From Nemopilema nomurai (lineage: Eukaryota; Cnidaria; Scyphozoa; Rhizostomeae; Rhizostomatidae), in contig ML133486.1 in NCBI GenBank assembly GCA_003864495.1, positions 176,452-240,451 of the forward strand: a DNA stretch of 64,000 nt, written 5' to 3'. Below, one piece after another: positions 11,198 through 22,838 of this stretch (its first letter is position 1; each line of letters begins with the position of its first letter). A model generated the notes under the pieces. It did no database searches. It was not told the origin of the DNA and saw only the letters and a list, made by a program, of their open reading frames with translations. The translations under genes were made by a program, and so were the position numbers.

Positions 11198-12100
11198 ATG
11201 AACAGCTCCAGCTCCCGTTACTTTTGCCCATCAGTATGGCCATTGGATATGCCATGGCCCTATCTGGTCATGCAAACCACAGTCTGCGCAATCACATCAG
11301 TTATCAAAGTATTCTGCAACTCCGCTCTAATCTACGGACTTTACAAGATGCAGCAGCTTAAAACAATAACCAATAAACTCATTCTACTTATAAATTTGTC
11401 AGAGCTTGGAAATGGATTGTTCATTTTGCCATTCATATCTGTGTGTTTGAACTAGCCCTACAATATGTCGGATTTCTTTTGCCCTACTTCTCATATTTCC
11501 GCTGATGTGCGTCACAATGGATCGCTATCTTCACGTGACAAAGCTGAATATCTTCACAGATCTATTATGAACGAGTTACGGATGGAGATCATCGTCGCAA
11601 TCAGTTTCGTAGCATCGGCAACAATCTCTTTTTTACTGACCAAGTTTCCTTCCTTTTCTCTGCAAGTCGCAATGAATGTACTTGGCCTCGCTTGCTTCTC
11701 GCTCATGCTCTTTGTGTATTTCAGAGTACTTCGAAACATTTAGTTCATATCGAGAAGATGAGGGAAATGTTTAGATCGGAATCTCTGCACAGGTGCGAAT
11801 AACCGAGAAGCCAGACGAGAAACCTCTGCAACGAAAACGGTTCGTTTTGTGCTTGGAACATTACTCGTTTTCTATTTGCCAAACATACTTTTATCGGGTG
11901 TTTGGTCGTATTACAAGTACCAACAAAAGACAGTACCCCCGTTATTCGTCAGTGTGAAACAATTTTGGATTAACATTATCGTATGCTTCAATAGGGCGAT
12001 AAATGCAATTCTATTTGGCTGTGGAAATAGCGCGGTACGAACATTTTTGATTAGGAGACTGTTCAGAAAAAGACGTGTGTCCGCTAAAGAACATAGATAG
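11198..12100 (+). pseudogene. Class A GPCR pseudogene
   Basis: This was a full-length member of the local receptor family. It opens MNSSSSRYFCPSVWPLDMP, has TM1 with CNSALIYGLY and TM2 with LSELGNG (D2.50 replaced by E), and ends with TM6/TM7 and a basic tail (11,849-12,100). The frame is lost near 11,440 by a 34-bp deletion between two CTGT tetramers that removes the TM2-TM3 loop. A 2-bp gain follows near 11,550, after the still readable DRYLHVTKL. A 1-bp loss near 11,742 lies after TM5. Transcription may persist but no full receptor can be made. Confidence 0.85.
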
Positions 12101-13460
12101 GACAAAACCATTTGCTGTATAGACGAATATCTTTTGTTGCAAACTGTCACGTTGGTTCTATTGAGATGGTTCTTGTTGCTTCATGAAGTGCATTTCCCTA
12201 AAACACATCGCAATTATCTTAAAGGACATCTGCTCGAGCATTCAAATCTAATGCAATTCGAAACGCGTTTGGCTTTCTTATTGGGAATCATAACTCTAAG
12301 CCATACTTTATGCTTATCTTCAATGAAGTGTAAATAAACAATTAATAAAAATAAACGTACATGTTTCATCCGTGCCTATCGTTTAAACCTTTGAGCGCCA
12401 GAGAACCAAGCACATCTCTCAAATCAACATTTTTGGAACATGAGCAAACAATCATACAGGAGAATCTTCTATTAAGAATCTTTCAAAGAATCTACACTGC
12501 AGTAGACACAAATTACAGGGCTAAGTAAATTCAATCACATAATTATTTCGTGAAGAGGAATTTATTTAACTTTCTATGAAAGTTTCCTGTTATTAAAATC
12601 TTGCTGACTTTCAAGGAATAGTAAAGTTTGAAAGGAATAAGACAACAATTTTCTAAAATAAAGTGATACAATTGATGAGATTCTTCTTTTCTGCCTTCAT
12701 TCTATTCTTAAATCGTTTGCTAGGTAAGAAAAGAATGGCACATATAGAAATTTTTTTTCAGCTGGTACTCTGGAGTTCTGAAAGTGACGTCATTGAGCCA
12801 CAGATCTATATTTTGGTTTTTGTCTCAATCATCGAACACATCGGTCACGTGCCTCACAAGTTGAAAAAAAAAAGAAATTTTTCGTGACCACGTGAACAAA
12901 ACATTTTCTGTGTGTCTGTTTCATGCGCTGATAATTGAGCGATGTGTGTGAATAGTGATCACTACAGCCAAATCCATAGTATCGTTTCCTCCCAATGCAA
13001 TAAGATGTAATAATTTCAACACTCAATTGAACCAGTGCATTAAACGATTTATTATGCAGTCTCGTCTTTCAATGGTACTGACCATCATTAAAAGCATTTT
13101 CAGCAGATCCTGGTACTATTGTACCAGCATCAACCCACCATGACTGATATCTTTTGGATGCGTTTCGCTTGTATATAATACGCTGTAGAACTCTAAGCTG
13201 ATGGAAGCAACTTAGCAAAATGATTATATCTTCATAACCTTTTGGGTACCTCCCGATAAAGCAATAAAAGTTGAGATTAAGTCAATTGCTGATTTTTCAA
13301 GAATTTTTATCCATTTTTGATGACGTCATCAAAAAAATGTAACTTCCTGTGAAAATTTTGTTTCGCCCATCTTGAATTTAAAATCTTTATAGTTGATTTA
13401 GTGGGATTGTGTAATAGAATTTGAGGCTAGACAGTTTGCTAGTTGGCTGTCCTAAAAAAA
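12101..13460. other. GPCR 3' flank, then unannotated sequence
   Basis: Bases 12,130-12,370 share similarity with 5,160-5,470, so they are old 3' flank of the receptor family. From 12,400 to 13,460 I see no gene, RNA or element that I can support; the short open frames there have no recognisable motif. Confidence 0.4.
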
Positions 13461-13469
13461 TTCCTGTCT

Positions 13470-14070
13470 AAAAGGGAAGGAGCCGTTAGCCTGGAAGCGG
13501 CTTATCGATGATTGTATCGATGATATTTTTGTGATATGGCAATTTCCTTTTACTAATTTACTCGCCCATGCCATTAATATGCACAACACGACCAAAATTG
13601 AGTAAATCAACTCTTTTGAAACCACAATTCTACAACAATGAGTTCTTTGAAAGCATCCTCCTTGTGGGATCACTGACTTCTGCACACTATCACGTTCTAA
13701 ATCCTTCCACCCAATCCAGTGCAAAGGAGATCCTTTACAGCCAAGCGTTCCGCTACCGATGCTTGATTGCGGGCATCGACGAATTAGATGAACCCCACAA
13801 AACACTACAAACAAACGTGATCACAAGAGGTTATGAGCTTCAGGATGTCGCCACTGAATTAAACAAAGTGGAGTATGTAACGAAAAAACAACCCACTCTT
13901 TTCTAGGTAACCTCACCGATTATGAAACTACTTCTCAGAGAATACAGAGAGGGAAACTGAATCACGCCAACGAACAACCCCCTCCACCAAAACCCCAGGC
14001 TGGACCTTTTGTTGTCGCATTCGATGACAAAACTATGAATATGGGCTCCGTCGTTTCTCATGCATTTTTA
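13470..14070 (+). mobile_element. Penelope-type reverse transcriptase relic
   Basis: Near 13,475-13,530 the plus strand reads KEPLAWKRLIDD followed by IDDIFVIW, the RT catalytic motif C region in the style of Penelope-like elements (a local duplication has doubled IDD). After a gap, a frame at 13,568-13,906 encodes the downstream part: STQSSAKEILYSQAFRYRCL, then VITRGYELQDVATELNKV. This corresponds to the 'hTKrSIpySQALR...RGYp' segment of those RTs. A later GPFVVAFD block near 14,005 fits the next conserved stretch. The N-terminal RT and the GIY-YIG endonuclease are absent. Confidence 0.6.
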
Positions 14071-16200
14071 TGAGTGTACGCTTTATATAACAATTTCTGA
14101 CTCCTTACAAAATGGTCCTCTATTTGCGTCCAATGAAAATTATTTAAATTCGATTGCATAAAAGCAGTACTATATAGCCTGATCATTACATAAGACATCT
14201 ATTATCAAAGATGAGCCCCTGAAATTAAGCCTGGGAGAGCTAAGAATTGAAAGCGAGAATTTTACTTCCAACAAACACATGCATCTTCAAGCAATTCTTT
14301 TTGGGCAAGCATGATTATATAACAAAGGTTTCAACTGCTAATGGGATGGCGTCTGGAGGTACTTTTCCTCTTTAAGAGAAATGTTCAAAATACATCTTTT
14401 GGGCGCAAAGCAGGATCCAGACCAGCCTTAACTCAGTAAAGAGGTTGACCTTTCTTTAAATCCGTTGCGTCAAGGTAATCTAAATCTTCTTGTTTCCAAA
14501 ACGTTCATGTATAAAAGTGATGCAAGTGACCGTTTGGAGATCTCTTCAAAAGCTATGTATAAAGCATTTAACCAGAAACACTAACCAATAAAAAATACTT
14601 TCCCAAAAATGTGAGGGGCAAACGAAGGGGTAGAAAAATATTCCTGGTGGCCTTGGCCTTTCTAGCCACCCCTTAGAAGCGCCACTGCTCATTTCGTGAA
14701 GACTGGCATGTCTCCAACTTATACAACACATTAATTTGATAACAGAAAGCTTTCTCAAACACAGTTGCGTCCAGGGTACGACATCCAATGACAACCTTAT
14801 ACTTCGTTATGAATTTTTTAATTCTTTCTTTGTGCAACTGTTATTTTGGTCGTAGTATTGCAAGGGGCGCCAACGAGAAAGGAACATACCGAATAAAAGC
14901 CCCGAAATGTCCCTCGTGGGTTCTGTCTGATGAGTTGCTTTTTTATCATTTTCTGCCCTCTCCCAGCTAATTGCTTTAAATTTACAATTGACACACACAA
15001 CCATTCATTATCTGAGGTAAAGGCTGCAGTCAGTTAGTAGCGACTACCTCCTATCGCCTTTTTATCATTTTTCCATTTTGATATATACCCATATATTTAC
15101 AGATTGGATTTTTAGTTTTAATAAAATGGCACTAAAGGATGGAAATCTCTATGGACAACTAGGTTGGACAAGTAAGACTGTTTTGAACCAGCAAGCGAAG
15201 GGACTATTCTAACTCCAATATGGAAAGAGAGCGTTTGCACTGTATAATCCCGCCAACTTTCTTGATGTAAAGCTTGCGACACAATAACAATGCTCGATGT
15301 CTTTGCTCAGACTTTTATTCAAATTCAATTTAAATTGAAACCATAATAAATCAAATTATTCAGTTTAGCTTAACAATCACACTAGATTTTCAATCAAAAG
15401 TTTCGATGCAACTTTTCGCTTAACTGTAAATCTGATTCAAACTTAGTGCATTACAGTTCAATATAAAATTATTGATTCTTTGTCTTTTACTAACACAGTC
15501 CTCCTGAAATTGCGCTTTTAAAAATCTGTTTCGTGCCTTCTTTGCTAACTTCTCACGTCATCAATACGCATGCGCAAGGCGATGCTCATCTGTTGAAGGT
15601 GCCTGAGGAACGAACAAATTGAAGCCACTTAAAGACATTTAGAAATAGTCGAATAACAACATCGCTCACAAGCCGCCTACCGACTGTCTTCACTAATAAT
15701 TTCCTAAAACGTTTTTTGGACTGCAGCATTTCCAATTTTTTGCATATAAAATTTGCTACAAATGCAATAAACACTAGCAAATCCAAGTCTGATCACATCT
15801 GATTAAAAATTGATTCGAAATCTCATCATCAATTAAAATCAACTTTTCAATTTCCGCTGTTATTTTGGATCAAAAAGAAATTCCGCCTTTCAAATGCAAC
15901 GTAATAAAAAACGGACACATTAACAAACAAACACAAATTAATTTACATTCTAGACAGTCATGTTATAAACATATGCAGCAATAGAAAGGATGTCTATTAT
16001 TCATAACATTTGTCTAAAACACCTCATTTCAGGCTTTACAGAAACATTTTCTTTGATGTATTTCCATTTCATTCTTCATTGATGGAATCACTTCATCGAA
16101 TAATTTCAAATTAAATTAGGTACATAAATTCAATCGTTATTCTAATTAGATGTTTATTTTAATTTCCTGTAGTTAAGAATGATGGATGCTGTAATTAAAC
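14071..16200. other. Intergenic region without recognised gene
   Basis: I see no coding family here. A single hAT-like terminus (GAAGCGCCACTG, rightmost base about 14,690) is present without a visible partner. The rest is AT-rich sequence with short chance frames up to the promoter area of the next receptor. Confidence 0.35.
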
Positions 16201-16217
16201 CAATGATTCTAACGAAA

Positions 16218-16260
16218 CCAATAAAAGCGCACCTGTTGGGGAAGAGCAACATATAAAAAA
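16218..16260 (+). promoter_or_regulatory. Candidate core promoter of the intact GPCR
   Basis: CCAAT occurs at 16,218-16,222 and TATAAAAAA at 16,252-16,260, about 100 bp before the ATG at 16,354. A start site near 16,285 would give a 5' UTR of about 70 bases. This is a sequence-only guess; AT-rich DNA produces TATA-like strings by chance. Confidence 0.35.
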
Positions 16261-16353
16261 TTGCATTTTGAGGATCGCAGTTGTTTCATACGACACACAG
16301 AGGCTGGTTGGTGAAAAGTAGAGAAAAGGACAGCTTTCATTCTAAAGATTCAA

Positions 16354-17322
16354 ATGAACAATTCAAGCATCATCGAAATATATAACTGTCCATCGATATG
16401 GCCTATAGATATTCCACCCATCCATTTGATCCTCTGGTCTTCTGTTTATGCTGTTTTGTCAGCAATTGTTGTATTCTCCAATTCGGCACTTATTTATGGA
16501 CTCTACAAGATGCAGCAATTGAATACTATAACCAACAAATTCATTTTGGTGATGAGTTTGTCAGATCTTGGAACTGGATTACTCATTTTGCCATCTATAT
16601 CAGTGATGCTAGCGCTGAAAGAAAAGTTCCGCACCTGTCTATTTGAATTGGCCCTCCAGTACGGCACCGCCTTCCTTGTGTATTTCTCGTTTTTCATGTC
16701 TATGTGTGTTTCTATTGATCGTTATCTTCATGTAACGAAGCTCAACAAGTATAGTGCATTTATGAACGAGTTTCGGATGAAGATCATCGTCGTATTTTGC
16801 TTCGCAGCATCGGCAGTAATCGCCTATGCATACACCACATTCTTTTCTTTTCTCGTGCAGCTTGCAATTAATATAATTGATTTGCTTTGCATCCTCTGTG
16901 TGTTCCTCTTTTATGCAAGTATACATCGCAAAGTTACAAATCATGCTCACAAGTTTGCAAAGATCCTCAGAGCTGCTACAAGTAATACAGGAAACGATAC
17001 AAGTAATAGAGATTCCATGCGAGATATCTCGGCAACAAAAACAGTTCGACTGGTCCTTGGTGCATTTTTGGTACTATATCTTCCATTCAACATTTTATCT
17101 GGCATCAGGATGTATTACATAAACTATCAGGGTAGAAATCCCACATTGGCCTTGAATAATCTTGAGCATTTGGTTATTGTCGTGACATTTATGAATCCTT
17201 TCATCAATGCCATTCTATTTTGCTATGGAAACAGAGTTGTGAGAAAGTTTTTTATTCGCAAGTTCGGCAGGAGACCTATTGCCCCAAAAGAGAACATTGC
17301 ATGCGTCCCGGGCAAAAGATGA
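16354..17322 (+). CDS. Rhodopsin-like GPCR, intact, 322 aa
   Basis: This is a single-exon seven-helix receptor, presumably in the plasma membrane and G-protein coupled. The N-terminus is short with an NNSS glycosylation site. N43 in FSNSAL is N1.50 and D71 in LSDLGTG is D2.50. The DRY motif is D122-R123-Y124 followed by LHVTKL. P244 in LYLPF is P6.50, although the usual W before it is absent. TM7 carries N281-P282-F-I-N285, so NPxxY has Asn for Tyr. The TM4-TM5 loop is very short and has no cysteine for the usual disulfide. The chosen ATG gives the family N-terminus. It is the most divergent intact copy here and the only one retaining Pro in NPxxN. Its 3' flank is shared with the inverted arms at 1-9,090. 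The ligand is unknown. Confidence 0.9.
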   Translation: MNNSSIIEIYNCPSIWPIDIPPIHLILWSSVYAVLSAIVVFSNSALIYGLYKMQQLNTITNKFILVMSLSDLGTGLLILPSISVMLALKEKFRTCLFELALQYGTAFLVYFSFFMSMCVSIDRYLHVTKLNKYSAFMNEFRMKIIVVFCFAASAVIAYAYTTFFSFLVQLAINIIDLLCILCVFLFYASIHRKVTNHAHKFAKILRAATSNTGNDTSNRDSMRDISATKTVRLVLGAFLVLYLPFNILSGIRMYYINYQGRNPTLALNNLEHLVIVVTFMNPFINAILFCYGNRVVRKFFIRKFGRRPIAPKENIACVPGKR

Positions 17323-17353
17323 AAGGAAATAACTATAAACAAAATCAAAGACA

Positions 17354-19190
17354 ATATTTATCCTAGTTTTTGAGTGCCAACCAGTGTATATAAATGTAAA
17401 ATATATTGCACTAGACAAATGAAAGCTAAGTCTGCTTGCAGAAATCATAGCGGTGAATTTTTTACTGTGAAAATTTGATATTTCAGTTTATGCAAAGTGT
17501 GAGTGGTTTCACCAGGTGTCATCTAACACACCTGTTTCAGTGTGGTGTTTTTTAAAATGTGACATTGATCTGCTCAGTGATATTAAGCTTTGTTCAGTGA
17601 TTTTGAGAGTGCAAAATGGGCCATAATTGTCCTGGATTTAATTGGAGAGGTGTTGAGAGCATTGGTGCATCGTGCAATTTTTAGTAATGTTGAGTGGTAG
17701 ACTAGATATCATCATTAACCTGGATTTTATTGGAGAGATAATGCTAGCATTTTAGAATTTTGTTTAGTGATATAATTCTGACAGTTAGATATTGATATTG
17801 ATATGTTCATTGATATTAAGCGGTGTTTAGTGATGTTGAGTGAGTGACTTAAGTTCTCTTTCCTGGGCATTGTTTGTAGGATGTTCGAAGCGCTTAAGCT
17901 CTTACACACACCATGAAGAACCTTCACTAAGCTTTCCATTTTTTAAGCAAAAATAAAAATTCGAAAAGTAAGGTTATTGAAAGAGATAGATTAGGAGCAA
18001 GTTTCATCATATCATCATGACAATCACTATGAAAACATGGAATCATTTTGCTTTGAAAACAAGATTGGATCTTTGATGTTTCTAGAGAAAAGAGGCCAAT
18101 AGCTTGCTTCAGAAGGAAAACACACCCCCTTCTCGTCTCTTCTTTTCAATCACGCCTTTATTTATTTCTTTTTTGAGACCCATTTTATTTCTTTGCTCAT
18201 CACTTATAAGATCTAGCACCGTCAAGGCTGCAGAGACTTTTCGTTTTCGCTTACTGAAACTTTGGCCATTCTGAACATAGGCTACTGTTGAATGAAGGCA
18301 CAAAAAGGATGGGTTTTAACAGAGGCTCCTCTCGTGTTGGATATTCAAGAGTCGAAAACTTCAAAGTCCAATCAAATTCAAAGAATCAAAGTTCAAGCAG
18401 CTATTGAACATCACTCAACACCACAATCACTCGCTCTTCTGGAATCCCCGGTGAATGATGACCAGTGCATACTGTTGATAATGGCTTATTACCCATGTCA
18501 ATATGGGAGATTGGAATGGCAAATACCATATCTGTGTTTGAAAGTTGGTCCTTAAATTCGGCGCCCTTGTATTTGCCTATTTCTTCATTTCCCTGTTATC
18601 AAATCCAATTGTTTTGTTTAATCCTGGGTTTCGTAGATTGTGCATACGTGAGTCAAAAAGAGAGATGGTTACGTGTCATAGGAAACAGGATTTCTGATTA
18701 CATTTAATCATCCAAGGTTTTATGCAACTCTAGACTGGGGAATCAGTAGACACAAAAAATTATAAAATAGGTTTGTGAATATTATCTAAATGTTTTACTT
18801 ATAACACAATGGAGATTTGGCAGCCAACACAAAGACTGTTTGCTTTCTTCATTGTCACACCGGATGATATTTCTACCGTGCTCTATTTACTAGCTCATCT
18901 AGCAAACATATTTTTTTTCTAAAGTGGGACATATTACGAACATTGCCTCAAAAATAATGTCACATTAAAACCAAGAGTTTTAGCACCTCTGGTTTATTAG
19001 CTGGGCTGCAGTAACTCCGCCATAAATGAAATTTGAATGTTTTATGAAGGTAGCTCTGTGAAACTGTCTCTGGATTAAAAACTTTTTATTGACACTCTAA
19101 AAGAAGCAGTGGATGCAATCCAAGATAAAGATGAATGAAAATGGCGAAACTTATCCAATAGGAAAGCAATGTATGAAATTAATGTCTATT
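17354..19190 (+). repeat. 3' flank duplicated with the inverted-repeat arms
   Basis: This block aligns with 7,565-9,000 (same strand) and with about 1-1,870 (inverted). It contains degenerate repeats at 17,520-17,850 built on 'ttcagtgatatt' and 'cctggatt..attggaga'. It also contains an antisense charged frame (18,109-18,303). No receptor sequence lies in it, so it is duplicated non-coding flank of the GPCR. Confidence 0.75.
18109..18303 (-). CDS. Small lysine-rich frame conserved among duplicated flanks
   Basis: The frame is 64 codons and very basic in its second half, containing KRKVSAALTVLDLISDEQR and INKGVIEKKRR. The same frame can be read on the minus strand at about 8,318-8,425 (LTVLELINDDQRKKKG), with one upstream stop. 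On the plus strand at about 955-1,045 it ends in an early stop. Three copies keeping one frame hints at a former exon or transposon gene, but I do not recognise the family. It may be only a relic. Confidence 0.25.
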   Translation of the reverse strand: MCLHSTVAYVQNGQSFSKRKRKVSAALTVLDLISDEQRNKMGLKKEINKGVIEKKRREGGVFSF

Positions 19191-19319
19191 TACTTCTTAT
19201 AATCCCGTTAATATTTAATAAACTCGTTAACAGAAAAACAACAACTGTTAGAATACAATCTTGTTCTCTGTGTATTATCTAAAAGCAAATCAGTCTTTTA
19301 CAGTGTCATTGTAGAGAAT

Positions 19320-19760
19320 GATATGAAATTCCAAGAATATATACATGGAATTCAAAATTGGCCGAAAAATATAAGTCCTTTTCATGAAAGATTCCGTCTA
19401 CCTATTTAAAACTCGTAATCCTCATAAGAAGTTTACATTCGTGTCAGGCAGAATGAAAGAGCAACAAATTCGAAAACCCTATATCGTCATTTACAAGAAA
19501 GTAGTCCAATCAAGGAACCCCATATGACATAAGAGACTGACCTCATATGCTGGTGCAAATGGTATTAGCACCAGCTAATGGATAAATTTAGTAGCTACTT
19601 CATCAACAATTAAAAATAATTGCTACAAAAATAGGAATCTGAAGATTCTGAAGTAACAAATCGAAACAACAGAGTGCATTATTATATCACAGATATCACA
19701 ATAGTGGAATCAATGCCCCATACGAAGGCGGAATGTCCTAAAAGAGATTTGTCGTTCATT
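19320..19760. repeat. Dispersed repeat, copy 1
   Basis: This block weakly but collinearly matches 25,660-26,110. Shared landmarks are 'tttcatgaaaga..ccgtcta', 'gtcaggcag' and 'aataacaattaaaa'/'aacaattaaaa'. It has no coding capacity. From 19,760 to 20,730 I see nothing I can name. Confidence 0.4.
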
Positions 19761-20737
19761 TTCTTTTGAGGCCAATTTTCGTGATTTGCTTTGAAATTGA
19801 ATTTTCTGAGTGTGAAGTGACACACATAGGCAACATAGGCATTTCTTTACTTTTAAACATATTCAATTCTTGATAAAAAGCAAACAAATTAATTGAATTG
19901 CATGTTAAATATAAATTTCAATTGAGAGAGCCATCAAATATTTCTTAATCTCAATCAATTTTTTCTTCAAATTCCCACCAAATCACGCAGTCTTAGATTG
20001 TGGCCTTGATGATTGCAAAAGTTTTCAAGCCTGTCGTTCTTTAATAAGACTTAAATAAAAACTGAAAATTTCAACCAGCTCAAATTCATTCATTTTTGCT
20101 CATTCTGTTTTCAACTGAAAACATTATTCGCTTTCAAAACGCTCTTTTTAGCCGAGGTATCGTAAGACCTGATCGAGAAGTATTTTCTGCTTAAGATCAG
20201 GCTATTGAACAAAAACATATAGCAAAGAACTATCTTCAGTTGTAGTAAAATCAGAGTCGGTTCACACGCGTCTTTCTGAAACCTTTCTGTTACCGTATTC
20301 TCGGCACCTGACAGATAAGACGTTAGTAAGTAGTTGGACCGCTGTTCCGATTGAAACACAAAACATTGATTGCACTAAATGTTTCACAGAAGGATTGCCG
20401 TTTGACTACATTATTCATACTTTAAAATTTAAATCATAATCTGCCCGGATAGGAAGTCACACAAACAATTCTTAATAACTATGAGAAACAAAATGTGCTT
20501 GGCAGTCGTTCTAATGCTTTATTTACAAGCTAATGATTAGAACAACAAACTTGCAGAATATTTTTCAGAAAAAATGTTGTTTTCTAACTGTGCAAAATGT
20601 GAGGGTAAAATTGTGATAGGGACAGAATGCCTCTTCAGTGTTAACATATAGGCTATAAAAAATTCAAAGAAGTAACTACTGGGTGTGGCGATTGCAAAGA
20701 TACAAACGGATTTCGGGATGTACTGCACTGACATGGA

Positions 20738-22700
20738 ATGGGCCTAAATGCAACACGAGGGATTAGTGGTATGAAAAGTCGATACACGAAGACACCAGTA
20801 AGATACGATAGAAGTAGAAGGGACACAAGTGCCTTCGAGATAAGAAGAAAGGACGCTTTTGAGGAATGGAGAATATTCTTAGCGGGTGATATTCATATGA
20901 ACCCATGGCCAATGAAGTCCCCATGTACAGTTCGCAAGCGAGCAGTCGTCTCTAGCCCCAGAGCCCTTAGGTCTGCTGGAGTCAATGGGTTTCTGCCACG
21001 TAGGATTATAATGTGGAAATTTTGCAGTTGCTCTTTATAATGAACTTTAAAAAAGTTTAGGAATGAAATGCCCAGTATGTCTAGCTAGAAACCAAAATGA
21101 AGGAATAAAAAAAATCGATGCTCCTGAGCAATGCTTTTTAATAGAGCTTACGAATGGTTTTAAAGGCGGAAAGGCGTGGAACATTTGATAATAGCAATCT
21201 AGAGATACAAGGATATTAATTCTTTTTATGGGGCAGGAAACGATGGCTGAGGTTGTTTGCTGTATTTCCGTAAACATCGAAATCTTGTTGGGAAAAAGCA
21301 AAGCAAAGAGTACGACAAATTCGAGACAATTTTGGCTGGCCTCACTTTACATTCACAGAAAGTATCTATTGTTGTCGGTAAAATACCACTTGATGGCAGA
21401 GGTTTATTCCCACCGTACGACAAGCACAAGCACACATGGGGAAAGGTTTAGTGAATTGTTTAAGAGGCAGCGCTTCTAAAACATCGTTAAAGATCCTACC
21501 AGAAACACAGGACACACAAACCCTGATAGATGTATTGCTGGTCAGCAATCCAGGCAAGTTTGAAAGATCAGGTGTATTTGCCGACCATAAATGACGTATT
21601 CAGAGAAATGTAATAAGAAAAAGATTTCTCCAGTAATAGGTGTGGTAACAGACAAAAAGAAGTTTAACACAGAGAACTACAGGAATGTTCCCTTGCAAAC
21701 ATGCGACATATTCGATGATACTGATGATAATCTATGGATGGTAGAGGAATTATATAAAAATGTTACTGATGCGTATATACCAAAGAGAAAAAACCAGACC
21801 CAATTTCCTTTCCTGGATGGACAGCAAGGTACGAAGGTTAATTAATCAACGGTTTATCTTATTAAAAAATGGAAAAAGAATCCAAGAAACACAGGTCAGG
21901 GAAGAATACAAAAAGCTAAGAAATAGAGTAAGCAAATAACTGCAAATGGCAGAAGCAAAATATTGGAAAAGAATGCTTGCGAACACAAATAGAAGCGGTT
22001 CTGATATCCAGCGAATGGTAAAATAGCTAACAGACACAGAAATATCAAGATAAAGGCTAAATAAAATGCGAAACAGGAAATATATTGACAAGCGATAAGC
22101 AAATAGCAGGAATCGTCATGTTCGAAGAATCTACAACCGAAGATTGAAGCACATAAAAGCAGCCAGGACAATGAGAAAAACAAATGAAGAGTTGAAAGAC
22201 ATAGAGGTACTCAAAATAACAAATTGGAAGTACATCGAATGTATATATTTTTACAAGAGGAAGATTGCTGTTGAGATGTATAGGATTTTAAGGGAGCAGA
22301 AGAGCATAGACTAGAAGAGGTGTATACCATCAAACGTCACAAACGGAGAGGGAATAAAGTATAGATAAAGAGGTTGAAAAAACAAACTGATCGAAACACG
22401 TTTAAATACAGAAAATCAATATTATGGAACACGTAAAACTCAGATCTGAACAGTATTGAAAATTTGTCAAACTTTAAGAAACCGTTGACAACGAATTGCA
22501 AAATAATCAAGCAAATTTCTTTTAGTAAAGGTAGCACCTAAGTATATATACCGTAATTACTAGTAGTTCAATCTTCTCTAATGTCAATCAACTCAAAATT
22601 ACTCTAAGAACGATTCCCCATCTCGTTGATAAACTACCGAAAACCAATTTGTTTGAGATGAGAAAGTGGATTTGAAAACTTTTAAACATATTTCATAAAT
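20738..22700 (+). mobile_element. LINE relic (CR1/L2-like), 5' ORF2 and 3' end
   Basis: The first frame (20,738-21,040) holds FLAGDIHMNPWPMKSPCTV, the 'GDIxxNPGP' plus Cys-rich start of ORF2 in this LINE type. Broken frames continue into the AP endonuclease: TLIDVLLVSNPGKFERSGVF lies near 21,518-21,577, and CDIFDDTDDNLWMVEELYK near 21,700-21,757. The pre-RT linker follows (21,900-22,110). The RT core is deleted, and the end of the element at 22,120-22,700 matches 9,900-10,400. Many stops show it is dead. Confidence 0.75.
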
Positions 22701-22838
22701 GTGTAATATTCACTACCCTACGCTACTGCTCGAGACTAAGTGGCAGCGGACAATAATATTATAAACTGAAAGTGAAAATTCGTCTACCATGAACGAACAT
22801 GCTTTGCTACAAATGTATCCCACAGCACACACTATTGG

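Noticed and set aside
13452..13814. 120-codon minus-strand frame
   Set aside because: It lies antisense to the recognisable reverse-transcriptase relic and has no motif of its own.
14672..14690. A hAT terminus (GAAGCGCCACTG) suggesting another element
   Set aside because: I could not find a matching inverted end upstream or a target duplication, so one 12-mer is not enough to call an element.
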